Assembly (NCBI GenBank): GCA_029880325.1
Contig: JAOUOP010000020.1
Span: 58,551 to 122,550 of the forward strand
DNA: 64,000 nucleotides
Origin: Myxococcales bacterium
Lineage (GTDB): Bacteria > Myxococcota_A > Polyangia > Polyangiales > JAFGIB01
Direction: 5' to 3'
The position numbers and the translations under genes are program-made. Positions 52,178 to 59,864 of the stretch are shown here, piece after piece (within the stretch, counting starts at the first letter, position 1; the number at the start of each line of letters is the position of its first letter). The notes under the pieces are model-generated. The model made no database searches. It was not told the origin of the DNA and saw nothing but the letters and a program-made list of their open reading frames with translations.

Positions 52178-52728
52178 GAGTGGAGCCGACCACGCTACCC
52201 GGCGTTCTGACGGTAGAGCCGCGCGTTTTCGCCGACGCCCGCGGCGCCTTCTTCGAGTCCTACGTGCTCGAGCGCTACGCCGAGGCCGGTATCGATGTGG
52301 CTTTCGTCCAGGACAACGTCTCGGTCTCGGCGCGCGACACCCTGCGCGGCCTGCACCTGCAGCATCCCAGGGGCCAGGCCAAGCTGGTGCAGGTGCTCGA
52401 GGGCGAGGTGTTCGACGTGGCGGTGGACGTGCGCCCCGACTCGCCCCACTTTCGCAAGTACACGACGGCGACGCTCAGTGGCGAAAACCACCGTCAGCTC
52501 TTCATTCCAGGAGGCTTTGCCCACGGCTTCTGCGTGCTCAGCGAGCGGGCCGTCCTGAGCTACAAGTGTAGCGCCTACTACGACCCCCAGAGCGAGCTCG
52601 GCGTGCGCTGGGATGACCCGACGATCGGCATCGATTGGCCCGTGACTTCACCCCTGCTCTCCGAGCGCGACCGCAGCGCCCCGCTGCTTTCGGACATCGA
52701 CCCCGCTCGCCTGCCGCGCCATGGCTGA
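52174..52728 (+). CDS. rfbC: dTDP-4-dehydrorhamnose 3,5-epimerase
   Basis: The 184-residue cupin-fold epimerase has [20 protein letters not shown] with the catalytic His, the strand [40 protein letters not shown], and [20 protein letters not shown]. Sequence order and length match RmlC. It epimerises C3 and C5 of the 4-keto sugar. Eight bases overlap rfbD at the end. Confidence 0.96.
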   Translation: MRVEPTTLPGVLTVEPRVFADARGAFFESYVLERYAEAGIDVAFVQDNVSVSARDTLRGLHLQHPRGQAKLVQVLEGEVFDVAVDVRPDSPHFRKYTTATLSGENHRQLFIPGGFAHGFCVLSERAVLSYKCSAYYDPQSELGVRWDDPTIGIDWPVTSPLLSERDRSAPLLSDIDPARLPRHG

Positions 52729-53572
52729 TCGGCACACGCTCGTGCTCGGCGGCGGCGGCATGCTCGGCCGCGCCTTCGTTGCCGCCCTCACGGCCCGCGG
52801 ACAGCGCGTGCTGGCGCTCGACCGGCCCGAACTCGAACTCGCAGCGCCGGAAAACGTCGAAACCCACGTGGCCGAGGGCGTACAACTGGTGGTCAACTGC
52901 GCCGCCTACACCGACGTGGACGGCGCCGAGCGCGACGAGGCCACGGCCACGCGCATCAACGGCCAGGCTCTGGCCGAGCTTTCGAGCTGCTGCGCGCGCC
53001 GGGGCGCGCTGCTGCTGAGCTTCGGCACCGACTACGTTTTTTCCGGCGATGGCACACGCCCCTACCGGGTCGACGATGCCCTTGCGCCCCTCAACGCCTA
53101 CGGCCGCGGCAAGGCCCTGGGCGAGCAGGCCCTGCGCGACGGACCCGCTGACTTTTTGCTCGTGCGCACCAGCTGGCTCTACGCGCCCTGGGGGCAGAAC
53201 TTCGTGCGCACCATGGCACGGCTCGGCGCCGAGCGCGAGCGGCTGAAGGTCGTCGACGATCAGCACGGCCGCCCCACCAGCGCCCAGTACCTGGTGGAAC
53301 GCTCGCTCGCCCTGGTCGAGCGCGGCGCCCGCGGCATCTTCCACGCCACCGACGGCGGGCAGTGCAGCTGGTATCAGCTGGCCTCGGCCGTGATCGCGGG
53401 CCTGGGCCTCGACTGCAAGGTCGAGCCCTGCAGCAGCGCCGAGATGCCGCGGCCGGCGCCGCGGCCAGCCTACAGCGTGCTCGATCTGTCGCAAACCGAG
53501 GGTTTGATCGGGCCGAGTCGACCCTGGCGTGAAAACCTGGCGGACGTGCTCGCGCAGCTCGACGCGTACTGA
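52721..53572 (+). CDS. rfbD: dTDP-4-dehydrorhamnose reductase
   Basis: The 283-residue reductase has the Rossmann loop LVLGGGGMLGRAFVAAL, VNCAAYTDVDGAERDEATAT, FGTDYVFSGDGTRPY, and AYGRGKALGEQAL with the Tyr-x3-Lys pair. VRTSWLYAPWGQNFVRTM and VDDQHGRPTSA follow. It reduces the epimerised sugar to dTDP-L-rhamnose with NAD(P)H. It is the last gene of the operon, ending 14 bases from a convergent gene. The rhamnose is probably for LPS O-antigen or exopolysaccharide, but no rhamnosyltransferase is adjacent. Confidence 0.95.
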   Translation: MADRHTLVLGGGGMLGRAFVAALTARGQRVLALDRPELELAAPENVETHVAEGVQLVVNCAAYTDVDGAERDEATATRINGQALAELSSCCARRGALLLSFGTDYVFSGDGTRPYRVDDALAPLNAYGRGKALGEQALRDGPADFLLVRTSWLYAPWGQNFVRTMARLGAERERLKVVDDQHGRPTSAQYLVERSLALVERGARGIFHATDGGQCSWYQLASAVIAGLGLDCKVEPCSSAEMPRPAPRPAYSVLDLSQTEGLIGPSRPWRENLADVLAQLDAY

Positions 53573-53586
53573 CTCGGAGTTTTGTC

Positions 53587-54291
53587 TCAGAAGCAGCCGT
53601 CCACGGCGCCGCACTTGTTGACGGCGGTGGACTGGCACAGCGCCGACCAGCTACCCATGCAGCATTGGTCCTGCAGCTGCCACTGGCCCTCTCCGGAACC
53701 GCAGATGCAGTCGCGCACGCCCGGCTCGCAGTGCTTTTGGACGACCATCAGCGCGCAGGCCTCGTCCCAGGCGATGGTGCAGCACTCGGGAATCGCCGCG
53801 CAGACGCAGGCGGCGGTGCTCTCGTCCTGGCAGCCGGGACTGGCGTGGGTCTCACAGCAGGGTCCCAGGGAGGTCTGAAGGTTCGTGCTGTTGCTGCCAG
53901 CGTCGCTGCCACCGCCGCTGCCGGCGTCGCTGCCTTCGGTGTTCGTGCTGGCGTCGCTGCCCGTGCCCGTGCCCGTGCCGGCGTCGGTGCCGGTGCTGTC
54001 GGCGTTGTCGGAAGCACCCCCGTCGCCCGCATTGCTGCCGCTGCCGTCGGCCGCCTGCTCGGCGGCCGCCATGCCCGCGTCGGTTGCGGTCGCGCCGTCC
54101 TGGGCCTGCGAGCCACCGCCCGCGGCCCCGTCACCCTCGGCGCCGGGGCTCGCACTTGCCGACGAGTTGTCGGCCGACGCACCGCCGCCGCCCTGCTCGC
54201 CGCCGCCGGCCTGGTCTTGGCAGGCGACGAGCAGCAGCAGGGCGGCGGTGACGAGCGGCCGCAGGGCCGCGATGATACGACTTTGGGTCAT
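53587..54291 (-). CDS. Lipoprotein with Cys-rich C-terminal module
   Basis: The 234-residue protein starts at ATG 54291 within the upstream stop (TAATG). It has lipobox LVAC, ~110 residues of Gly/Ala/Ser/Asp/Thr, and a C-terminal ~90 residues with 17 Cys. The latter follows CC-x5-PGC-x8-CVC-x5-CC-x3-WDEAC, a module seen repeated in Nannocystis-type secreted proteins, then a second partial copy CCMGSWSALC. The Cys are expected in disulfides on the cell surface. Function unknown. It is coupled to the C-x6-C repeat lipoprotein. Confidence 0.75.
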   Translation of the reverse strand: MTQSRIIAALRPLVTAALLLLVACQDQAGGGEQGGGGASADNSSASASPGAEGDGAAGGGSQAQDGATATDAGMAAAEQAADGSGSNAGDGGASDNADSTGTDAGTGTGTGSDASTNTEGSDAGSGGGSDAGSNSTNLQTSLGPCCETHASPGCQDESTAACVCAAIPECCTIAWDEACALMVVQKHCEPGVRDCICGSGEGQWQLQDQCCMGSWSALCQSTAVNKCGAVDGCF

Positions 54292-55151
54292 TACAGACAG
54301 AGGAAGGGGAAAAACACGCAGATCGGGTTCAGCAGCGGCTCGGCGGCGGCTTCGGCGCAAACGAGTAGCTCGTCGGCGCAGGCCCCGACATCGGCCAGCG
54401 ACTCGGCCGCGAGCGTGCACTCGGTGGCTTCGGTGGCGCAGGTGGCGAGGTCTTCGGCCGGCACGTCCGGCAGCGTCACATCGAGGGTGGCGGCCACGCA
54501 TTGGGCGTTGAGTTCGCCGCAGGCGACCAGCTCGGCCGGATCGGCAGCCGCTACCACGCAGGCGTCCAGCTCTTCGGCGCAGGTGACCACGCTGTCGATG
54601 GTCTCGGTCACGGCGTCGGGGATGATGCCGTCGACGACCGCGGCGGCCTGTTCTTCGATGCAGGCGGTCAGGTCGATGCCACAGCTGGCCAGATCCTCGG
54701 CACTCGCGGCGCTGGTGATGCAGCCGGCGGCGTCGGCGGCGCACTCACCGGCGCCTTCGAGGGTGGCATCGACGTCGATCTGGACGTCGAGCACGGCGGC
54801 CAGGCACTCGGCTTCTTCGACACCGCAGGTCACCAGTTCCAGGGCGTTGGCGCCATCGGCGCAGGCGGCTGCCTCGTTGGCGCAGGCCTCGGCGGCGGTC
54901 ACGGCGTCGCTGACCGGCTCGGGCAGCGAGGCGGTCACCAGGCAGGTGGCATGCTGGGCATAACAGGCGGGCGCGAACAACCAAGCCAGGGGGCCGGCCA
55001 GGCAGCTGTTGAGCTGCGCGTCGCACTCGTCGACGGTGAGCGCGGCGCTGCTGGTGGCCACCTCGATGCCCTCGCCACGGGTCTCGCCCTGGGGGGCACA
55101 ACCGGCGAAGGCGAGCAGGGAAGCGCAGAAAATAATCGATGATCGTTGCAT
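54291..55151 (-). CDS. Lipoprotein with eleven C-x6-C repeats
   Basis: From ATG 55151 (AGGAG upstream) the product is 286 residues with lipobox FAGC. The mature chain contains eleven Cys-x6-Cys pairs. Five double modules are visible: two C-x6-C pairs separated by 11-12 residues (for example CAEELDAC then CGELNAQC, CATEATEC then CADELLVC). Linkers of 19-26 residues with Pro/Asp/Val separate them; a final CVFFPFLC closes the protein. The pattern suggests disulfide-stapled helical hairpins, comparable in idea to twin C-x9-C proteins but with different spacing. It is strongly acidic and Ala-rich. I recognise no family. The stop overlaps the next start (TAATG). Confidence 0.75.
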   Translation of the reverse strand: MQRSSIIFCASLLAFAGCAPQGETRGEGIEVATSSAALTVDECDAQLNSCLAGPLAWLFAPACYAQHATCLVTASLPEPVSDAVTAAEACANEAAACADGANALELVTCGVEEAECLAAVLDVQIDVDATLEGAGECAADAAGCITSAASAEDLASCGIDLTACIEEQAAAVVDGIIPDAVTETIDSVVTCAEELDACVVAAADPAELVACGELNAQCVAATLDVTLPDVPAEDLATCATEATECTLAAESLADVGACADELLVCAEAAAEPLLNPICVFFPFLCL

Positions 55152-55419
55152 GACGTGATGTCTCCTGGATAACCGCGTACGAATCCTGCACCGGATGCAT
55201 CCCGGCGCTCGAGTCCCACCAAACACGAAGCGCCCCGGGCGCTTCGCTGTTCCGCATGTCTCTTAATGCCCCTGGTGTGCCGATCTGTGCGCGTCGGCTC
55301 GAAATTTCAGACGAGGCCCAGGAAATGTTCTCGAATCGGCAGCAATTACCCGGCTGCCGGCCGGTTCTGCCCCGCGGCGCGAGTGCTTGCTCGGAAAGTG
55401 GCCCCCTAACGATATTGGG

Positions 55420-55884
55420 CTAGAATTTTCCGGTGACGGACATGAAAGCCATCTTGTCGTTGGCCTCGCGCAGGCGCAGCGACAGGGTCTTGATGCAGTT
55501 CCAGAGGATCTCGTAGGCCAGATCCTTGTGGATGAAGAGCAGGTCTTCGAAGGCTTCGCGCGTGATCACGAGCAAGCGGGCCGCCTCGTGCACGCGGGCG
55601 TCGGCGCTGCGCGGGGTGTCGTCGATCAGCGACATCTCGCCGAAGGCTTCGCCAGCGCCCAGCACCGCCAGCGCTTCTTCGCCCATGCCCGAGAGATTGC
55701 GCGAGATGCGGACTTTGCCGTCGAGGATCAAATAGAGCTTGTCGCCCATCTCGCCCTCACGGAAGACGAAATCGCCGGCTGCGTGCAGCTCCTCGCCAGC
55801 GATGGCGCGGATGCGCTCGAGCCCTTCATCGGTCAGACCCGAGAAGAGATTCATCGACGACAGCGCTTGATGCACTTGTTCCAC
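55420..55884 (-). CDS. Cyclic-nucleotide-binding domain protein
   Basis: GTG 55884 with GGAG eight bases before it gives a 154-residue single-domain protein. The cNMP-binding fold is clear: NLFSGLTDEGLERIRAIAGE, FVFREGEMGDKLYLILDGKV, and the phosphate-binding GEAFGEMSLIDDTPRSADAR with the conserved Glu and Arg. No DNA-binding domain follows, so it is not a Crp regulator. It may act as a small regulatory subunit. Ligand (cAMP, cGMP or other) unknown. Confidence 0.85.
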   Translation of the reverse strand: MEQVHQALSSMNLFSGLTDEGLERIRAIAGEELHAAGDFVFREGEMGDKLYLILDGKVRISRNLSGMGEEALAVLGAGEAFGEMSLIDDTPRSADARVHEAARLLVITREAFEDLLFIHKDLAYEILWNCIKTLSLRLREANDKMAFMSVTGKF

Positions 55885-55990
55885 GGACGCCGCTCCACTC
55901 CAGGCTGCAAGTCTATCAAAAACGGGGGCCGCCGCGCGCAAAGCCACGCATCGGGCCATCCCGGTGTAGGTGGGAGTCGGTGCTGGCGCC

Positions 55991-56042
55991 CGGCCGCGCG
56001 TGTCGGCCGCGCGTGTCGGCCGCGCGTGTCGGCCGCGCGTCT
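55991..56042. repeat. Four tandem 13-bp repeats
   Basis: CGGCCGCGCGTGT occurs three times exactly (55991-56003, 56004-56016, 56017-56029) and once with one change (56030-56042) between the cyclic-nucleotide-binding gene and trxB. The unit contains the palindrome CGGCCG. No function is evident; it may be a slippage product. Confidence 0.9.
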
Positions 56043-56053
56043 GAACCGAGCCC

Positions 56054-56998
56054 TCAGCCCGCGCTTTCCTGGGCCGCGAGCCAGCGCTCGGCCTCGATCG
56101 CTGCCATGCAGCCGGTGCCCGCCGCCGTCACCGCCTGGCGGTAGACGCTGTCCTGCACGTCGCCGGCGGCGAAGACGCCCTCGACGCTGGTCTGCGTGGT
56201 GCCGGGCCTGGTGACGATGTAGCCCTGGCCGTCGAGTTCGAGTTGGCCCTTGAAGATCTCGGTGTTGGGGGTGTGCCCGATGGCGATGAAGAGACCCTGT
56301 ACCGGCAGGTCCTTGCGCTCGCCCGAGTGCACGTTCTCGATGCTGACGGCCGTGACCTCCCCCTTTTCCACGTCCTTGACCTCGACCACCTTGGAGTCCC
56401 ACTCGAAGCGGATCTTCGGATGGGCCAGCGCGCGGTCGGCCATGACCTTGCTGGCCCGAAGCTCCCTGCGCCGGTGGATCACGGTGACGCTCTTGCACAG
56501 GCCCGCCAGGTAGAGGGCTTCTTCCATGGCGGTGTCGCCGCCGCCCACCAATGCCACGTCCTGGTTGCGAAAGAAAAAGCCGTCGCAGGTGGCGCAGGCG
56601 CTGACACCGCGGTTCTGGAGTTTTTGCTCGCTTTCCAGCTCCAACCAGCGCGCCTTGGCACCGGTGGCGATGATCACACTCTCGGCTTCAAAGCTCGCAC
56701 CATCGGTGTGGAGGCGGAAAGGGCGTTGCGAGAAGTCCACGCGCTCCACGTCGGCACTGATGAACTCGGTGCCGAAGCGGGCGGCCTGGGCCTTGAAGCG
56801 CTCCATCAGCGCCGGTCCCTCCACCGACTCGGGGAAGCCGGGGTAGTTCTCCACCTCCGTCGTGATCATGAGCTGACCGCCGGCGACACCGCCGGTGACC
56901 AAGCCTTCGATGCAGACCGGGGAGAGGTTCGCCCGCGCCGCGTAGATCGCGGCCGTGTGACCGGCCGGCCCAGAACCGATGATGACGACTCGATGCAT
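56054..56998 (-). CDS. trxB: Thioredoxin-disulfide reductase
   Basis: ATG 56998, preceded by AAGGG, gives 314 residues. Motifs are the FAD loop IIGSGPAGHTAAIYAAR, the redox CATCDG (Cys 135 and 138), the NADPH loop VGGGDTAMEEALYL, HRRRELRAS, and the closing GVFAAGDVQDSVYRQAVTAA. It reduces thioredoxin with NADPH in the cytosol. A TTG at 57022 would add eight residues and is less likely. No thioredoxin gene is adjacent. Confidence 0.97.
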   Translation of the reverse strand: MHRVVIIGSGPAGHTAAIYAARANLSPVCIEGLVTGGVAGGQLMITTEVENYPGFPESVEGPALMERFKAQAARFGTEFISADVERVDFSQRPFRLHTDGASFEAESVIIATGAKARWLELESEQKLQNRGVSACATCDGFFFRNQDVALVGGGDTAMEEALYLAGLCKSVTVIHRRRELRASKVMADRALAHPKIRFEWDSKVVEVKDVEKGEVTAVSIENVHSGERKDLPVQGLFIAIGHTPNTEIFKGQLELDGQGYIVTRPGTTQTSVEGVFAAGDVQDSVYRQAVTAAGTGCMAAIEAERWLAAQESAG

Positions 56999-57395
56999 TT
57001 CAAAATTCCCTTGTAATTTCAAAGCCTAGCGAGCTTGTCGAGGGTGCATGGGGTAGCCGAGATCAGCGCGCTGTGCAAGCGTGGCCCGGCTTGGGGAGGG
57101 GTCGCACTCTGGCAGCGCCGGTGACTGCGCGACTCGCGTCACAGCCCAACTTCGGGCTAGATAGAAGTGCCATAATGGCCGGAATTCATCCGAAAAAAGG
57201 GGATGTGTGAAAATCGGGGGGATAGGGGTGGTTGACATACCTGGGATTACCATCCAGTCTCGGAACAACGGTGTACGGTTTGTGCGCATGGAGATGTGGC
57301 ATCCCGCACCGCTGTGACACCAGCCGAGGTACGTAGCGTCCCTGGTTCGGGCCCTGTCGACGGCCCAATCGCAGTCTCAAACAGAAGGTACAGCC
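56999..57395. other. Divergent intergenic region between trxB and LuxR-type gene
   Basis: This 397-base gap contains no convincing ORF. It includes a TTGACA at 57232-57237 without a good -10 element at the right distance, an A-run/G-run stretch (57192-57230) and a GCCATAATGGC palindrome (57169-57179). It most likely carries both promoters. AAGG about nine bases before GTG 57396 serves as ribosome site. Confidence 0.5.
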
Positions 57396-58100
57396 GTGGT
57401 CCCGTCCGAATTTTTGCAGATTGCCGAGGGTCTAACCCACTTGGACCCGATTCGTACCTACCCGGCACGCGCCGCCCAGCTGGTGGCGGACCTGGCCAAC
57501 GCCACGGCCTACCGGGTGGAGCTGGAGCAGGGCGAACGCCGCAACCTGGACAGCACGCCGCCGCCGCCGGTCGATGCACGCGCCGTGTCACTGCCGCTGC
57601 GCCACGGCCGTCAGGTCTTGGGCACGATCCATCTCTACCTGGCCGATGGCTCGGAAAAGCTGGACGTGGCCGATCTGCGACTGGCGCGCTGGGGTGCGCG
57701 CGCCCTGGCCCGTGGCCTGAGCTACAGCAGCCGCATGAACCGCCCGGCGGCCGACGTGCGCAAGCGTGGGCAGGAGATCCAGAGCCGCCTCGATCGCACG
57801 CCACTGACCAAGCGCGAAAAAGAAGTGGTCGCCCTGCTCGTCTCCGGTGCCTCCACGCGCCAGATCGCGGAGCAGACCCAGCTGACGGTGGCCACCGTGC
57901 ATACCTACCTCAAGCGCATCTACTCCAAGCTCGGCGTGCACTCGCGGGTGGAGCTGGTGGCGCGCATGGTCGGTACCGTGGGCAGTGTGCCGCCCTCCGA
58001 CATCGAAGAGCTATCCGGCGGCATCACGGCCACGGTTTCGCGCATCCCCGAGGCGCGCGCCCCGAGCGAAGAAGAGGCGCTGGCTGCCGACGCGCTCTGA
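57396..58100 (+). CDS. LuxR-type HTH regulator
   Basis: The 234-residue protein from GTG 57396 has an N-terminal ~130-residue domain of unknown type. The LuxR HTH follows: LTKREKEVVALLVSGASTRQ then IAEQTQLTVATVHTYLKRIY and SKLGVHSRVELVARM. A charged tail follows. There is no receiver domain, so it is not a standard two-component regulator; the N-terminal part (VSLPLRHGRQVLGTIHLYLA) resembles a GAF-like sensor strand. Target genes unknown. Confidence 0.85.
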   Translation: MVPSEFLQIAEGLTHLDPIRTYPARAAQLVADLANATAYRVELEQGERRNLDSTPPPPVDARAVSLPLRHGRQVLGTIHLYLADGSEKLDVADLRLARWGARALARGLSYSSRMNRPAADVRKRGQEIQSRLDRTPLTKREKEVVALLVSGASTRQIAEQTQLTVATVHTYLKRIYSKLGVHSRVELVARMVGTVGSVPPSDIEELSGGITATVSRIPEARAPSEEEALAADAL

Positions 58101-58261
58101 GAAGCCCGCGCCGTCTCGAAACGCGCGAGGCCGCTTGCCTCGCGGGTGCCGGGTGCGTACCTAGAGCCACGAGACCACGAAGAGCCACGCATGGCGCTTC
58201 GGCTCGGTCGCCGTGGAGTGGAGACTCGTGTTTTCGACTCCGCGGCCAACGGCAGGTACCC

Positions 58262-59266
58262 ATGGCAGCGTTCCGATCAGCACTGAACCGCACGCTCTGT
58301 TTTGCGCTGCTGCTGGCGGCGCTCGCTCCGGCGCCGTCCAGGGCCCAACAGGCTGCCGAGGCGGCTGCAGCGACTCCTGGGAGCGGGAGCGTTCCGACAC
58401 CGGGTTCGCTGGGCGGACCCAGGCTGGCTCAGTCCGCTACGCCCACCGAGTCGGTTCGGGCCGCCGACGGGCCAGTCCAGGGCGACGCCGCGCCAGAGGG
58501 CCGAACGCGCCTGCGCTACCAGCTCGACCCGGTCTCCGACACGGTGCTCACCAGCGTGGCGTTGGTGGTGGGCCTGGGCTCGGAGGCCACGATTCGCAGC
58601 GGCGAGCTGCAGGCCCAACCGCCGGCCGGCACTGAAAACATCCTGGTGCTCGACCGCTGGGTGGCCGAGGCCGACGAGGCCAGGGAGGGCGCCTCGTTGT
58701 TCAGCGACATGGGGGTGGTGCTGACCATCGGCTACGCCGTGGCCGACACCGTGCGCTCGGGCTACCGCGACGGCCCGAGCGAGGGTTGGACCGAGTTTCT
58801 GATGTACCTGCAGTCGGGCCTCTTCAACTGGTCGGCGGCCAATATCGTCAAGCTCACCGTGCGCCGGCCGCGACCCATCGTCTACATCCAACAGCGCAAC
58901 GCCGAAGCGGCAGGCGAAGATCTCGATCTCGACGATACCAACCGAGAGTTGTCGTTCTACTCGGCCCATACTTCGGTCACCGCCGGTCTGGTGGGCACCG
59001 CGGCCTACATGGCCTTCGAGCGCAACCCCGACGGTCTCGAGCCGTGGTTGGTGGTGGGCGTCGGCAGTGTGCTGACGGGCTTTGTGGGGGTGCAGCGGGT
59101 GCTCAACCGCTCCCACTTTCCCTCGGACGTGATCGTGGGCGCCGTGATCGGCGGGGCCCTGGGCATCATGATTCCGCACCTGCACGTGATCACCGACGAG
59201 TCGGTGCAGCTGGGGCTGGCCCCCTGGAATGACGGCGCTGGCGCGTTTTTGAGCTACCGCCATTGA
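58262..59266 (+). CDS. PAP2-superfamily phosphatase, exported
   Basis: The 334-residue protein starts MAAFRSALNRTLCFALLLAA with a signal peptide ending APSRAQQ. A Gln/Ala/Thr-rich stretch precedes the PAP2 core: KLTVRRPRP (K-x6-RP), YSAHTS (family SGH changed to SAH) and RVLNRSHFPSD (R-x5-H-x3-D). The catalytic Arg/His/Asp are kept. Membrane segments in the core are weaker than in classic PAP2, so it may be periplasmic or outer-membrane bound. Substrate could be a lipid or polyprenyl phosphate. pdxH starts five bases after it. Confidence 0.85.
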   Translation: MAAFRSALNRTLCFALLLAALAPAPSRAQQAAEAAAATPGSGSVPTPGSLGGPRLAQSATPTESVRAADGPVQGDAAPEGRTRLRYQLDPVSDTVLTSVALVVGLGSEATIRSGELQAQPPAGTENILVLDRWVAEADEAREGASLFSDMGVVLTIGYAVADTVRSGYRDGPSEGWTEFLMYLQSGLFNWSAANIVKLTVRRPRPIVYIQQRNAEAAGEDLDLDDTNRELSFYSAHTSVTAGLVGTAAYMAFERNPDGLEPWLVVGVGSVLTGFVGVQRVLNRSHFPSDVIVGAVIGGALGIMIPHLHVITDESVQLGLAPWNDGAGAFLSYRH

Positions 59267-59270
59267 TGCG

Positions 59271-59855
59271 ATGGACTTGAATCAGGACCCCTTCGCGATC
59301 TTCGCCCAGTGGTACGAGCGGGCCCAGCACTGCGGCCTGTCCGAGCCCGCGGCCATGACCGTGGCCACCGCCGACGCTTCGGGTATGCCTTCGGCCCGCA
59401 TGATGCTGCTCAAGGGCTTCGACGCCGAGGGTTTCGTCTTCTACACCAACCTCGGCAGTCAAAAGGCACGGGAGCTGCGCGAAAACCCCCAGGCCGCCCT
59501 GTGCTTTCACTGGATGCCGCTGGAGCGCCAGGTACGGGTGCAGGGCCGGGTGCGCCAGGTGGACGCTGCCGAGGCCGACGCCTATTTCGCGAGCCGGCCG
59601 CGCAAAAGCCGCATCGGCGCCTGGGCCTCGAAGCAGTCACAGCCGCTCGAGGGGCGCTTCGAACTCGAAGCCCGGGTGGCGCGCTTTGCGGCCCGCTACG
59701 CCGTGGGCGAAGTGCCGCGTCCCGAGTTTTGGTCGGGGTTTCGATTGAGGCCCCAGAGCATCGAGTTCTGGGAGCAGCGCGGCTTTCGCCTGCACGAGCG
59801 CACGCGCTTCATCGGCAGCGAAGACGGCTGGCGCGGCGAGCACCTCTTTCCATAA
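59271..59855 (+). CDS. pdxH: Pyridoxamine 5'-phosphate oxidase
   Basis: The 194-residue flavoprotein has AAMTVATADASGMPSARMML, KGFDAEGFVFYTNLGSQKAR, the FMN-site ALCFHWMPLERQVRVQGRVR, and the C-terminal EFWSGFRLRPQSIEFWEQR and RLHERTRF. It oxidises pyridoxamine/pyridoxine phosphate to pyridoxal phosphate with FMN. It starts five bases after the PAP2 gene and is followed at nine bases by fhs, so it is probably in one transcript with both. Confidence 0.96.
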   Translation: MDLNQDPFAIFAQWYERAQHCGLSEPAAMTVATADASGMPSARMMLLKGFDAEGFVFYTNLGSQKARELRENPQAALCFHWMPLERQVRVQGRVRQVDAAEADAYFASRPRKSRIGAWASKQSQPLEGRFELEARVARFAARYAVGEVPRPEFWSGFRLRPQSIEFWEQRGFRLHERTRFIGSEDGWRGEHLFP

Positions 59856-59864
59856 GATAGCGCG

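Noticed and set aside
55991..56042. The 13-bp tandem array considered as a CRISPR
   Set aside because: Units are directly adjacent, with no spacers, and no cas genes are present.
57232..57260. TTGACA as part of a sigma70 promoter for the LuxR-type gene
   Set aside because: No acceptable -10 hexamer occurs 16-18 bases downstream.
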